Below are positions 22,964 through 33,194 of a stretch of DNA of 64,000 bases, in pieces. Source of the DNA: Caenorhabditis remanei. Its lineage: Eukaryota > Nematoda > Chromadorea > Rhabditida > Rhabditidae. The notes beneath the pieces were generated by a model. The model was not told the DNA's origin. It ran no database searches and worked only from the letters and a program-made list of their open reading frames with translations. The stretch covers positions 1 to 64,000 of the forward strand of contig NW_026526158.1 in assembly GCF_010183535.1 (NCBI RefSeq), read 5' to 3'. Each line of letters starts with the position of its first letter. The first letter of the stretch is position 1. The translations under genes and the position numbers were made by a program.

Positions 22964-25900
22964 ATGGCGGACATCGACGAAGACGAAGCGACGAGAAGGG
23001 CTGAAGAAGAGGCGAATCGATTGGCTGAGGACGAAAGAATTCGACTGGAAAACGAATTGTTGGCAGAAGAACCAATGGAGGAAGGAGACGAAGAGAAACG
23101 AGTCCAGGAGGTGAGATTAGAGGAAATTGAAAAGGCTATCAATGAAACCTGCACTGACATCAAAAACCAGACAAAATTCAGCACGAAACAGTGTAGAGTA
23201 TTGTTGTCGCCACTCATTGGTAAAGTTCTAGAAGTAGAAGAACAATTCCGTGGGAAAAAGAAAGAAAGTGAATTCTGGGAAAAGATGAATGTCAAAATGA
23301 ATGAAACTGTTTTGTCATTGCAGAATGAATTGGAGAGAAAAAGTCAACAGCAGCCGCCGACGTCACTCGAGGAGCCAACAGCAACAAGTGTATTTTCCGG
23401 TCAATCGATACAAGGAAATCAAGAAAGAACGAAGATGGTGAGTTTGCTAGAAGCAAATGAGATTCATACCGAAGAGGAATTGAACAAGTTGTTTGAGAAA
23501 TACGAACAACTGGAGTATGAATTGAGCGTCAAAGTGGAATATTTGCAGCGCTCTCAACGTCAAACGGACTCGTTTCGTTCGGAACTATGTCGATTGAAGG
23601 TCAAGTGCGATCAACAACAACAGAAGCTTCTCGCCGAAGAGGAAAAAGCAAAGAAGATGTCGGAAGAGTTGAAAACGAAGTATTCTAATCTTCGTGCAAA
23701 TTCGTCGACTCGTTTCGGTGAGTGTAACCAGCAAACGGGGGAGCGAAAAGAAAGTACGCGTTACTATAATGCAGAAACTTCCGAAATCATTGACACTATT
23801 CCTCTGCAAGAATCGCGTGATTCTGGGAGAAATTGGAATCAAAGGATCGTTGAACAAAATGCTCAAAGAAGCATTATTGTTCATAATGAACATGAAATGT
23901 CAAACATGAATGCGCAATGGAGAATGGCACAAGCTCTGCCAGATCCTCCAGTATTCTCTGCAGGAAAAAATTCTGTTAATGCTGAAACTTTTGAGAGGGC
24001 ATTCTACATGAAATACAGATTCTTCGATATTGAGGCTCAGAAAAACTTTCTTGAAACGAAATTCCTGTCTGGAAACGCGTTGACCGTGTATAAAGGGTTA
24101 CCGGAGTCGGATAAAAATTCGGTTTCGCGTATTCTCGATGCCATCAAACGTCGGTTGAGTCAGTCGGAACCAGAAGAGTCGCGTCGTGCGAAAAGCAAAT
24201 TTCAAGCGTTGAAATTGCACAAAGAGCAAACTGTTCAAGACTTTTGTCTTGTTATGGACGAAGTTGTTCGCATTGGTTACAAAGGAGTGCCTGAATACCA
24301 AATTTCGTCAATGAAAACAACAAAGTTGCTTGATGAAATGAGAGAGCACACTGTTTTTGAAGTTTTGCTTCAAATTCTGTGCTCACAGCTGAGAAATTGT
24401 CCTGTTGAGGAACAATATGAGTTGTGCCGAGTAGAAGCAACAATGTTTGATGAAGAATGGAGAAGTGGGAAAAAGAAAGCATCGCAAAATGAGATGAGAA
24501 TGAACCGAGGGCAGTCGAATCAATATTCTAATAACGTGCAGCGCACAGGTTTTACACAAAACAATGCATCCGCCCCACAACAGTCCTCCAGAGTCAACAG
24601 ATATACTCCGAACAGTCAATCGAATAGTTATCAATCTAATTCGGGAGCTGAGTCGAGCAGCAATCAATGCACATCAACTACTGGTCAACAACAAAATTTC
24701 AGTACAAGCAATGATTTGAATAATCAATGTGCTCCGAAAGGTTACATGTACAATGAGAAAAGTCCGGAATGTTGGAAGAATGTAGTCCATAGTTCTGATT
24801 CTGCTAATAACGCGTCGAGTAGTGCGTTGGGGTTTCGCAAATGTAGTGAGTGTAGTCTGACAGGTTGTCATGCATCTACATGTTCGAGAGCGCCTGGGTC
24901 AAATACATCAAAAGTGAAAAGTAATTCAACTATTGTTTGTTTCAGATGCGATCAGCAAGGACATATCGCTTCGAAGTGTCCGATACGGAATGCTTCGATA
25001 CAAGAAGTTCGAGTAGCTCCGGAAATTCAGTCGACAGTGGAAAATCAGAAGTTCAAAATGAAGTCTGATACAAAATGTTCAAGTGATAAGGAATCAGAAA
25101 GGGAACTGATTGATCACGAAATGGAAACGAGAAATCTGTGTGAAGGGCAGAGTGTTGCTGCTAGTGTTTTCAAGAAAGATATGGTTATTGATGTGGACAG
25201 AGTGCCAATTAAAAGCATCAATTCCATAGAATTTTCTGTTATGAGTTCCGATGAGATGTTGCGTAGTGGGGATACAAAGGATGATGGACTTCAGACCTCC
25301 TGCACAAAACACGCGCATACAAAGGACAATAGTGGTGGTGTGAACAGGGAGTTCACAGAAGCCAATAGTCAGAAAAACGGATATTGTGATGAAGAGCATA
25401 AATCTGAAAGGGATCAGAGATTATGTAGTATTTCATTGACGAAAACTAAGAAGCAAAGTGTCCAACAGAAGAAAGTTTCTGATGTGATTTCAAGTTTTGG
25501 AGATCTGAAGAGAGATCAGAAAGAACATAATGTTCAGAAAAATATAGTGAACTATGAGTCGACGCAGTCGTACATGTCTTCAGAAGATGGAGATGGAAAG
25601 AAAAAGAGGAATACAGTGGACCAGAAAGCTGTCGACAATGTTATGTGTCAAGGTCCCCCACTGAATTTCATAGAAAATTCTTCAAGTCTCAATCAATATG
25701 ATAATGTGGATGCTAACGAAGCAACAGATATTGTGAAGATAAACACATCAAAATCAAAGTTTCTCAATCAAAAGTGCCCCAAAAAGCCTGGACTACAAAA
25801 AACGGGAGATGACACCTGCGGTGGTAATTTTCCAAAGAAATCCAAACGGCGTAACAAGGAGGAAACCAGTCCGAGAACGGATCCACCAGTAATACTTCGT

Positions 25901-26293
25901 TTTGATTCGGATCTATGGTTGCATGATACCTCACCGGGATCATTGGATTCTGACAATGACGATCAACTCGATTCCTATCAAAAATGGAAAAGAGCTGTTC
26001 CAAAGATGTTCAAATCCCAAGTGGTGCCTCGTCCTCTGAAGGATCCACCAACTTCAACAAATCAATCGACTTGGAGTGACACCAAGTTCGAATCTGCCAA
26101 GGAGTCACCTCGTCCACTCAATGATCCACCGGATTCATGGATGGAGGATGTCAATTGGAGACGCATGCAGGAGGAGTATCGCCCTCGAAAGGACCCACCG
26201 AGCCCATATTGTCAACATGGTCATAGGAACCTACTTGGATGTCTTCAGTCTACGCAGTTCTTGCCGACTCCGATGTCTACGGTCAGCAGCTAG
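22964..26293 (+). CDS. Retrotransposon-type Gag, copy 3 (full length)
   Basis: A 1,109-aa ORF, identical to copy 2 over 1,006 residues except Pro to Ser in the cysteine cluster (C to T at 24,875). It then continues for about 102 residues with three repeats of an R-P-x-x-D-P-P motif (RPLKDPP, RPLNDPP, RPRKDPP). This tail shows that copies 1 and 2 were cut at the tandem junction. A 3' UTR of about 280 bp and then the LTR-like repeat follow. The segment from 21,950 onward is mirrored on the opposite strand at 42,550-46,893. Confidence 0.8.
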   Translation: MADIDEDEATRRAEEEANRLAEDERIRLENELLAEEPMEEGDEEKRVQEVRLEEIEKAINETCTDIKNQTKFSTKQCRVLLSPLIGKVLEVEEQFRGKKKESEFWEKMNVKMNETVLSLQNELERKSQQQPPTSLEEPTATSVFSGQSIQGNQERTKMVSLLEANEIHTEEELNKLFEKYEQLEYELSVKVEYLQRSQRQTDSFRSELCRLKVKCDQQQQKLLAEEEKAKKMSEELKTKYSNLRANSSTRFGECNQQTGERKESTRYYNAETSEIIDTIPLQESRDSGRNWNQRIVEQNAQRSIIVHNEHEMSNMNAQWRMAQALPDPPVFSAGKNSVNAETFERAFYMKYRFFDIEAQKNFLETKFLSGNALTVYKGLPESDKNSVSRILDAIKRRLSQSEPEESRRAKSKFQALKLHKEQTVQDFCLVMDEVVRIGYKGVPEYQISSMKTTKLLDEMREHTVFEVLLQILCSQLRNCPVEEQYELCRVEATMFDEEWRSGKKKASQNEMRMNRGQSNQYSNNVQRTGFTQNNASAPQQSSRVNRYTPNSQSNSYQSNSGAESSSNQCTSTTGQQQNFSTSNDLNNQCAPKGYMYNEKSPECWKNVVHSSDSANNASSSALGFRKCSECSLTGCHASTCSRAPGSNTSKVKSNSTIVCFRCDQQGHIASKCPIRNASIQEVRVAPEIQSTVENQKFKMKSDTKCSSDKESERELIDHEMETRNLCEGQSVAASVFKKDMVIDVDRVPIKSINSIEFSVMSSDEMLRSGDTKDDGLQTSCTKHAHTKDNSGGVNREFTEANSQKNGYCDEEHKSERDQRLCSISLTKTKKQSVQQKKVSDVISSFGDLKRDQKEHNVQKNIVNYESTQSYMSSEDGDGKKKRNTVDQKAVDNVMCQGPPLNFIENSSSLNQYDNVDANEATDIVKINTSKSKFLNQKCPKKPGLQKTGDDTCGGNFPKKSKRRNKEETSPRTDPPVILRFDSDLWLHDTSPGSLDSDNDDQLDSYQKWKRAVPKMFKSQVVPRPLKDPPTSTNQSTWSDTKFESAKESPRPLNDPPDSWMEDVNWRRMQEEYRPRKDPPSPYCQHGHRNLLGCLQSTQFLPTPMSTVSS

Positions 26294-26575
26294 ATTCTCT
26301 TCACTACCGGAGTTCTAATATAATAATCCTTTTATCTTTCTTATTTATTTATTTTTAGTCTATAGTTTTATTCCCCCCTTTCCAACGACGATATTATCCC
26401 CCATGTCCTTATCATTTTCTATAACTCTTTATCTACTTTTTATCATATTCTATATTTCTATAGTGTTTAAGTTAAACCCAAAAAAGCTCAATCTTTTGTA
26501 TCTCCTAGTATCTTCACGAGTGTTCCGTGTCATTCATTAAAGCCACGGGAGAAGGGACTTGAAAGGACCCCGAGA
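26294..26575 (+). other. 3' untranslated region of gag copy 3
   Basis: No ORF. A T-rich stretch lies between the gag stop and the LTR-like repeat, where pol would be in an autonomous element. The absence of any RT, protease or integrase trace supports a gag-only unit. Confidence 0.6.
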
Positions 26576-26929
26576 TGTCCGGTTTCTACCGGTTTTTTAT
26601 CTCTAAAAAGTCTATAAAGTCACTCCAAGTCTTAGACTTGCCTTCATAACTCGCGGACTCAATGCAGTTGCGCTCTAGCGCATTGTATCTACTCTCCGGC
26701 GCGAACATGTAAAAGTGAAGAGAAAAGGAGAATTGTAATCATTCTTGAGCTTGGGGTCACCTAGAGTTAGGTGATTTTTACCCGTTTCAGTCAAGTTTCG
26801 CCCGTTTATACTTTTTGGGTGGTTTTTGTCACCTTTTTTCTATTGTTTTAATTGTCTAGTAGGGATTAGGTTTTATTCATTTCCCAACCTTTTTTGTGTA
26901 GCAATTGTCTTGTTGGCAATTGCATAAAT
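26576..26929 (+). repeat. LTR-like repeat, right copy
   Basis: Nearly identical to 16,752-17,106; one base of a C-run (gtttcgccc versus gtttcgcccc) differs. It starts TGTCCGG and ends near CAATTGCATAA. It lies downstream of gag, as a 3' LTR would, and is followed at once by Maverick-side DNA containing AATAAAA. Confidence 0.6.
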
Positions 26930-27396
26930 TGAGATCAATAAAATAGTAGTTGACTCGAAAACTTGTGTTTATTGATTTTCTTGTCTTTTCGCTCATTGTC
27001 TGTTTACCAGAAGCTAGCGTGACACCGTTGTCACGTCTAACTTTCTGACTCCATTTTGTTCATTTTTGTTCATTTTTATTGAAAATTTAAATATTCTAAT
27101 GTATTTATTCAACGGCTAAACTTGGAAGAGGTGGACGAATTATGATGGCCTAACTTTCGAAATATGAATAGATCAGTATTTCCCGCGGAGAATACACGAG
27201 AAAGTATATATGTCATGTGACTTTCAACATTTTGTAAAAAAAAAAAAGGCCTAGACTGTAGTGCGTGCGGAGACAACGTAAAGTTTTCCCTTTTTGTTTT
27301 TGGATGACGTCATCCATGTAGCAACAAGAGAAGAAAGAAGTAGGAGTACTATTCAACAACCAATTTATTTTGAAAAAAAAAAAGACGGTTTAAGTA
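26930..27396. other. Non-coding segment between LTR-like repeat and RING gene (left arm)
   Basis: No gene seen. It includes AATAAAA soon after the LTR-like repeat, an A12 run near 27,238, a perfect 16-bp palindrome TGGATGACGTCATCCA (27,301-27,316) and a polyadenylation signal for the RING gene on the minus strand. The Maverick terminal inverted repeat should lie hereabouts, but I could not define one. Mirrored at 41,447-41,913. Confidence 0.5.
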
Positions 27397-28563
27397 TCAG
27401 AGCTGAAGATGTGGTGGTGGTGGTGGAATGTAGCCGGGGATCATGCTTATCGACGTTGGGAATCCCGCCACAGCCGAGACAAAGTGCCAACGCCGGCATT
27501 CGGTACACACCGCAAAGGAGTCCTCTCGGTGCTTGACCGTGATTCGACCGACACACTCCTCACAACACGAATGGCCACAGCCTGAAAAGTACAGATGTTT
27601 TTGAACAGTTTTAAAAATGTGATATTTCTTACGTAGTGTTTTGGGCAGAACATCGGAATCGTATGGCCGAAGACACAGCATGCACTGCCTACTTGCTTCT
27701 CTTGCCGCAATATCTGCCCTAAACCATTCCAGCTGTTCTTGCTGCGTTCGAATTGTGTGCCGCAAGCCGGCATTCTGGACCATCACCGTCTAAATAAAAC
27801 AGACTTTCTATTTTTAAGTTCAAAGTTGTTCGCTTACCCCCAGGCTTCTTTCCATGGCTGTTCTCTTCCTTTCCATGACTCTTTGCTTTTCTTTCAACGA
27901 TGCCACCTCTCTCTCGTATCCCCGTTTGAAGGTGGCGCACTCTCTCGTCAAAACCTCCACCCGCTTTTCCAAAGCAGTCATTCTTTTCTTTGAAATGGCA
28001 GCTTTCTCCACGTCGGACAACACGCGCTGAGAAAGTGAAAATTATGTTCAAGATAACTATCAAAAAGTTTCTATTCGCCTCCCAGTTTCATTTTTCTTGA
28101 CAATCAAAACCTCAAATTTTGCCACAAATCAGAGAAATTCTACAGGAAAAGTTCTGACAACTTTTCATGATCATGTAAAATACCAAGAAGAGTTTTGCCA
28201 CTTGACAAGATATTCCTATTCTATGTTCCAAAATAAACTCATTTTTCATTGAAATCAATTGAGGGACCATTTAGGAGAACTTTCTGATCTATCTGCCTAA
28301 GTTTCATTGAACAGTTCAGTACAAAAAACGTCACATTCGACTACAAGCAAACACACACTCAGAGTTGCGGAGTGTTGTTAGTGAAAGTAACGGGAAACAG
28401 TAAAAGAGAATACTATATTCTATTCATTGTTTTTCAGTAAGAAACCATAATTTGATATTCAAACCTCAAACATACTGTTTTTTTTAAACTTTCTGGTCCT
28501 AATTTTATATAATTTCTAACTAACCTTCGGTTGATTTGGAGTTTGGCGGACAGTCGACGGCAT
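27397..28563 (-). CDS. RING-finger protein, left-arm copy
   Basis: Mirror copy of the four-exon RING gene at 40,280-41,446, with the same splice sites and no visible coding change. See that entry for domains. Its TATA-like box (TATAAAAAG on the minus strand) lies at about 28,636-28,644. The first intron (about 500 bp) is much longer than the others and holds one base difference between arms (near 28,270). Confidence 0.7.
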
Positions 28564-28855
28564 TCTAGACAATCAAAAGCTTCAAGACAGCAATAGGCTT
28601 GTAATAGGCTTGTAATAAGGGGTAGATAGAGAGCTCTTTTTATAGCAGCAATGTGGGCGGAGACAGAGTTTACACTTATTTTTGGAACCCTGATAATTAA
28701 TCATCAGCACCATTTTTGGATTGTTACAACGCACAGCGATGATTTAGGAATGAGTGTACGGACATGTATCTCTCGTCGAAAAAACCAAACGTGTACAATT
28801 GTGAAGAATACTGTAGAAAATTAGCAGGTTTGACATATTTTTGAGAAATTAAGCA

Positions 28856-29113
28856 TTATCCAGACGCAACATGATATTTGGAATGAGCATCTTTGTAAAT
28901 CTTGACGGTTCCAATAAGAGTCATTGTTTTGAAGGCATCTTCCAATAGCGGTAGCATATTTGGATGAGAAACATATTGAGGAAGAGGGGTGTAGATAGGA
29001 GTTTGGTTCATAACCGTAGGTTGAGGAGCCTGTTGATTGGGAATATCCGGTTCTGGAATTTGGGGTTCCAGGGAGCCGGGTGGAAGGGGCACCTCTTCTG
29101 GCTGGTCAAACAT
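28856..29113 (-). CDS. Pro-rich 85-aa protein, left-arm copy
   Basis: Mirror of 39,729-39,986: a short protein with a Pro-rich N-terminal half and a more ordered C-terminal segment. It begins 1 nt after the protease stop. Function unknown. Confidence 0.55.
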   Translation of the reverse strand: MFDQPEEVPLPPGSLEPQIPEPDIPNQQAPQPTVMNQTPIYTPLPQYVSHPNMLPLLEDAFKTMTLIGTVKIYKDAHSKYHVASG

Positions 29114-29114
29114 G

Positions 29115-29630
29115 TTAAAATGACAGCGGAGAAAATTTTTGAGAGTGGAAGGGCTTGAATATTTTGCTTTCACAGGACTTTAGGTGGTTTTTGACCCACT
29201 TTACCACAAATTCATCATTTTTGGCCAAATTTCTGGAAAATGGACTTCTGATTCCCTTGTTGCCATGTTTTCTTGTTTTTCTAAGTAGAAAATAAATACA
29301 ATGATAGCCGCACACATTGGAGAGAAGGCCTTGAATCGGGAACTGAATCACTTTCGTCCATTTGACACAATTTTTCGTAAAAAAGTCCAAAAACTCGGTT
29401 TGAGGGTCACAACCACTACTATCAAAGAAATATCCATAATTACGATCGTCAATCCACAAAGCAACCCAATGTTCACCTTTTTCGGTACTTGGTGCTGTAT
29501 TCCAAATAAACGAACAAGGTCTCCTTGAAATGATGGGATGGTGGTCACTCGGAAAAACACCACCAAAACTTTCTCTAGTTTGTCGGCATGTGCTTAGAAA
29601 TTTCTCTAGTTGGATAGTGGAAAGAGACAT
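29115..29630 (-). CDS. Adenain-type cysteine protease, left-arm copy
   Basis: Mirror of 39,212-39,727, 171 aa, intact, with the same catalytic residues (His54, Asp70, Gln100, Cys107). In Mavericks this protease is expected to process capsid precursors. Confidence 0.85.
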   Translation of the reverse strand: MSLSTIQLEKFLSTCRQTRESFGGVFPSDHHPIISRRPCSFIWNTAPSTEKGEHWVALWIDDRNYGYFFDSSGCDPQTEFLDFFTKNCVKWTKVIQFPIQGLLSNVCGYHCIYFLLRKTRKHGNKGIRSPFSRNLAKNDEFVVKWVKNHLKSCESKIFKPFHSQKFSPLSF

Positions 29631-29660
29631 TTTGTGACAACAGTTTATTGAAAGAAAAAG

Positions 29661-30284
29661 TTAGAAAAGACAGATACGGATCCAAATTGCTTCAACCGGA
29701 TACAAACGGCCTACTGAATCACGCAAAAGTGGAGAATTGGGTTGATTTAGAGATATTTCGTATTTTTCTTCAAAATAGCGTTGAACACACACAAATCGTC
29801 TTTTAGCCGGTGGTTTAGGAATGATCATATTCACAAAATAATGATTTCTTGGGGTAGCGTCTCTGAAAATACTACTTTTATAGAATATTGTGCAATTTTC
29901 AACTTACAGACTAAGTTCCGACGTAAGATCGACAGACAGCCCATTACAACCATTCCACATTTTAAGAATATTCAAGTCGAGGAGGTGATAATTCATGGTA
30001 CGTGTTTGATTGGGAGTAGAAAATGCAAGACGTCCAAACTTTTCCATTAGATGATTTGCCAAGTTCACATCGACACACTGAAAATTTGCAAAAGTTGTAT
30101 ATTTTCCGCCCCAAAAACAACATAACAACATCACCCCTTATTGAAAGCATGCCAAAGGGTCACAACAAGTGACCTGGAGGCAAAGCGTATTCAATATGCT
30201 TATACTTAAAATTGCACTTACCCCAACAGCTGGTGGCACATAGTCGGTGGGAATAACAATTGGACGATTTGTTCCCGGAAGCAT
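29661..30284 (-). CDS. 144-aa spliced late protein, left-arm copy
   Basis: Mirror of 38,558-39,181, three exons, no coding change seen. It lies between protease and major capsid genes on the same strand. Confidence 0.55.
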
Positions 30285-30323
30285 GATACGACCACCCACC
30301 GTGTCACAACAAACGAAATGAAC

Positions 30324-31580
30324 TTAACGAGGACCAGTCACGACCACGTTTCTGAACCCATCGACTTCATAAGATGCATCAAATTGTGACAAAACTATCG
30401 CATTTAGGCCACCTTTGGGTGTTTTTTGCGAAAAACGCATTTTCAGCTGTGTACTTCCACTTTTTTGAAGTTCCCAAGCATTTGAAGTATCAATTGGAGA
30501 AATGTTAAAAACAAAGAAAGTATAGCCTGTTCGGAACATTTTGTAGGAAATCTTGGGACACGACTTGTTTGAAACACAACCAAGTTCTTCGTACATTCGG
30601 GTGAACGCTTCGGCATAGTTTTTGTTCGAAAAGTCACAGTTGATAGGTTGAGGAGGGTACATAACACCTCCCGCGTCAAGTTGAATTTCCGAAACATGGT
30701 AGTGGTCTAAATTTAGAGAATCTTTTGTGACAGAATTTTCCGGGTTGAGCAAGCCAATGATAACGCGTCTTGGAATTATATCGTGATAAATGGTGTTGAA
30801 TGGCAAATCTAGACGCCCTTCAGGAATTGAAATAATTTTGACTTTGGAAATAGTAAAAGGGTACAAGGCGGGTGTTGTTCTAAGACGATTTTCCAAAGCT
30901 ATGGCAGCTGATGAAACTACATCGATAGCCCGCATGTGAAGTTTCAAGTCAGAAATTTCCAATTGGGCTTTAGTGGCCTTTGCAGCTTCAAGACAAAATT
31001 CGTCAGAGTTCCGATAGAATGTCAATGTAATATTCACATGAGGAACCAATAGTTTTTCTGTTTGGAATACTTCCAAAAGTACAGGAGCGCACACATCCAG
31101 TTCTTTTGTAGAACTGAGAATTCGCCCATCTTGAGATCCGTCAGGATCACACCAGCCAGCAGCGGTCAACAATCCTCCTTTTGTGTCCCCATTTTCTCCG
31201 AATAGTGTATGTATATAACTCTTATAGTCATAATTATTTGAATCATATACTATCACATTGTTGAAAAAAAGTTTCACTTGGTTGAAGAAGGTTGCACCAA
31301 TAAAATTTGTGTGGGAAATAACGTTTGCGTCCACACCATTTGTAGCGGCTTCAACATTTTTCAGAGAAAGTTTGAAACTCACATAAGTCTTGTTGAGTTG
31401 GAAGAAGTGAGCACTGTCATGAACATTAAAAGTATAGGAAATTCCGGAATCCACTGGATTTGTCGGGGTATAAGTCATCCATTGTCCTTTGTTGAATGCG
31501 ACCTGACTAGGTGGGGTATCAAAAATACAAAGATTTGAAGGAGCACTCGGTGCGCTTTTGTTACTCATCAATTTGGCCAT
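30324..31580 (-). CDS. MCP: Maverick major capsid protein, intact copy
   Basis: A 418-aa ORF with the features of the double jelly-roll major capsid of Mavericks: a strand-rich first half (YTFNVHDSAHFFQLNKTYVS), the loop NNYDYKSYIHTLFGENGDTKGG, and a C-terminal region ending RNVVVTGPR. It overlaps the pVI-like gene by 13 nt (ATGGCCAAATTGA serves as start of one and end of the other). This is the intact copy; the right-arm copy has an extra A in an A-run. One further residue differs between arms (Ile versus Thr in the DSG-SYTF stretch). The family assignment rests on motif pattern, size and neighbours. Confidence 0.8.
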   Translation of the reverse strand: MAKLMSNKSAPSAPSNLCIFDTPPSQVAFNKGQWMTYTPTNPVDSGISYTFNVHDSAHFFQLNKTYVSFKLSLKNVEAATNGVDANVISHTNFIGATFFNQVKLFFNNVIVYDSNNYDYKSYIHTLFGENGDTKGGLLTAAGWCDPDGSQDGRILSSTKELDVCAPVLLEVFQTEKLLVPHVNITLTFYRNSDEFCLEAAKATKAQLEISDLKLHMRAIDVVSSAAIALENRLRTTPALYPFTISKVKIISIPEGRLDLPFNTIYHDIIPRRVIIGLLNPENSVTKDSLNLDHYHVSEIQLDAGGVMYPPQPINCDFSNKNYAEAFTRMYEELGCVSNKSCPKISYKMFRTGYTFFVFNISPIDTSNAWELQKSGSTQLKMRFSQKTPKGGLNAIVLSQFDASYEVDGFRNVVVTGPR

Positions 31581-32089
31581 TTTCCAAAAATATCAGTTTT
31601 CCGCGAAGATGATTTTGGCAGAGATCGTTTTTTGGTGTTTGTTCGTTTTCTTGCCACTTTCGAAGATTTTCGCTTTCTTCCTCCCTTTTTCACTTTTCGC
31701 GTCTTTTTGATACTTTTGCGGGTATGACGGATATTTTTTCTCTTTATACGTCCACCAGACTGTTCCAACTTGTTGATTGCACGATTGACAAGAGAATTAT
31801 AAGAATCAGAAGCGTTTTTAGACAAAGACTGTTTGAAAGAATCACCAGCCACTACGTCGTTTGCAACACGAAGTGATGAATCCATAACTTCACGACCCAT
31901 GGAGACTCCTATTCGTTTTAGCAAGGGAACAGCGGAAATGAAGAGTTTTCCGAGTAATTGAGAGAAAGGGCCGTTTCCACGCTGGTAAAGACTTCCGGCA
32001 CGAAATCCACCAGAACCGGTCTGATCGAGGTCATTTTCAAAGAAATGGACCCAATCAACAGAATTGTCAGGATCAAAGTAAATAAGCAT
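31568..32089 (-). CDS. pVI-like basic virion protein, left-arm copy
   Basis: Mirror of 36,752-37,273, 173 aa, intact. Start and stop overlap patterns with the major capsid gene are the same as on the right arm. Confidence 0.65.
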   Translation of the reverse strand: MLIYFDPDNSVDWVHFFENDLDQTGSGGFRAGSLYQRGNGPFSQLLGKLFISAVPLLKRIGVSMGREVMDSSLRVANDVVAGDSFKQSLSKNASDSYNSLVNRAINKLEQSGGRIKRKNIRHTRKSIKKTRKVKKGGRKRKSSKVARKRTNTKKRSLPKSSSRKTDIFGKWPN

Positions 32090-32134
32090 TTGTAAACTCG
32101 AGAATTGCAGAAATTATACGGTCTCACGTTTGTT

Positions 32135-32908
32135 TCAACCATCAAAAGATAAACTGATAGGACGAAAGTGAAGAACGATCACAATCTTCCCAGAGTTAAA
32201 TGGAATGAAATGATTACGATCGTTTTTGATTTGAATGCCAATCTGGTTCATCTCTTTGCAACGTACTGGCACATATAGTGGGGTTATGAACGATTGTTCA
32301 ACATTTCCCACGTTTTGCGAACTTATGCTGATAATCTTCAAAAGTGGTACTTTCATGTGACTAACAGTCTGCGGCTCCACTAATCCTTCAGAATAGATAT
32401 ACATCAAGTCGGAACCAGAAAACATTGAATATTGTCCATGTTTAGGGAATTTGTCACAAATTTTATCAATTCCCAGGAAATAACTGAGACGATCCGAAAA
32501 CTCCACTTTTGACACTTTTTCCGTTTTTTCGCACGTCACTCGCTTGAATGTTTGATCATAGGTAAATAAAAAGGCATCAGGTTTTGAGGCATTTGTTAGA
32601 GTTTTCAAAGATTTGTTCAGTGTTTGATTCAAAATATCGATAAGTTCGGAAGGTGATGTAAAAGAACAATTTGGAACTTTGCACTTGACAACCTTCTTTT
32701 CGTACCAAACCAGGAACTCATTTTCGTAATTTCCATTTGATTCCAAGTTTTTTCATATCAAATCATGTGATGTCGGATAAATTATGGAAGTCAAAGCAAC
32801 TTCATAAGGTTTGTTGAAATTGATAGAAGATGGAAGACTTGTCTTGAAATTGGAAATTGTAGACTCGATTTGAGCATTACTGACCAAAGTGATATAAAAG
32901 TCAGTCAT
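32135..32908 (-). pseudogene. mCP: Minor capsid protein, left-arm copy with nonsense codon
   Basis: Mirror of the 257-aa minor capsid gene at 35,933-36,706. A single base difference (C at 32,754 on the plus strand) turns Ser codon 52 from TCA into TGA, leaving a 51-residue peptide. The rest of the frame is open and unchanged, so the lesion is recent or a sequencing error. Confidence 0.75.
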
Positions 32909-33111
32909 TCTTTGATTTTTGGGTTAGGTAGCAAATATCCGATACAAGATCCAAGAATAATTAGCCACTGTTGGTGTTGGGGATAGTCAAGAGTACAAAT
33001 TTTATATAAAGCAACAAGAGTGACAATGTAAATTATTAACACTTGTGACACAAATACAAGCAATGCTTTGGAACAATGAGTGTTTCCACAAGACCACTTC
33101 GGCCCGTCCAT
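32905..33111 (-). CDS. Small two-helix membrane protein, left-arm copy
   Basis: Mirror of 35,730-35,936, 68 aa, intact, with two hydrophobic segments and the same 4-nt ATGA overlap with the minor capsid start. Confidence 0.55.
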   Translation of the reverse strand: MDGPKWSCGNTHCSKALLVFVSQVLIIYIVTLVALYKICTLDYPQHQQWLIILGSCIGYLLPNPKIKE

Positions 33112-33194
33112 AAATGAGAAATGAACAAACAGAGAAACAAAATATTCAAAATCCCAGAAAAACTCCAATTATCTTGATATTTTCCAAAATATCA

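Noticed and set aside
19205..26293. Gag copies as ordinary host genes
   Set aside because: Tandem near-identity, LTR-like repeats, a PBS-like leader, the CCHC knuckle and gag-type layout point to a retroelement; a domesticated origin cannot be fully excluded.
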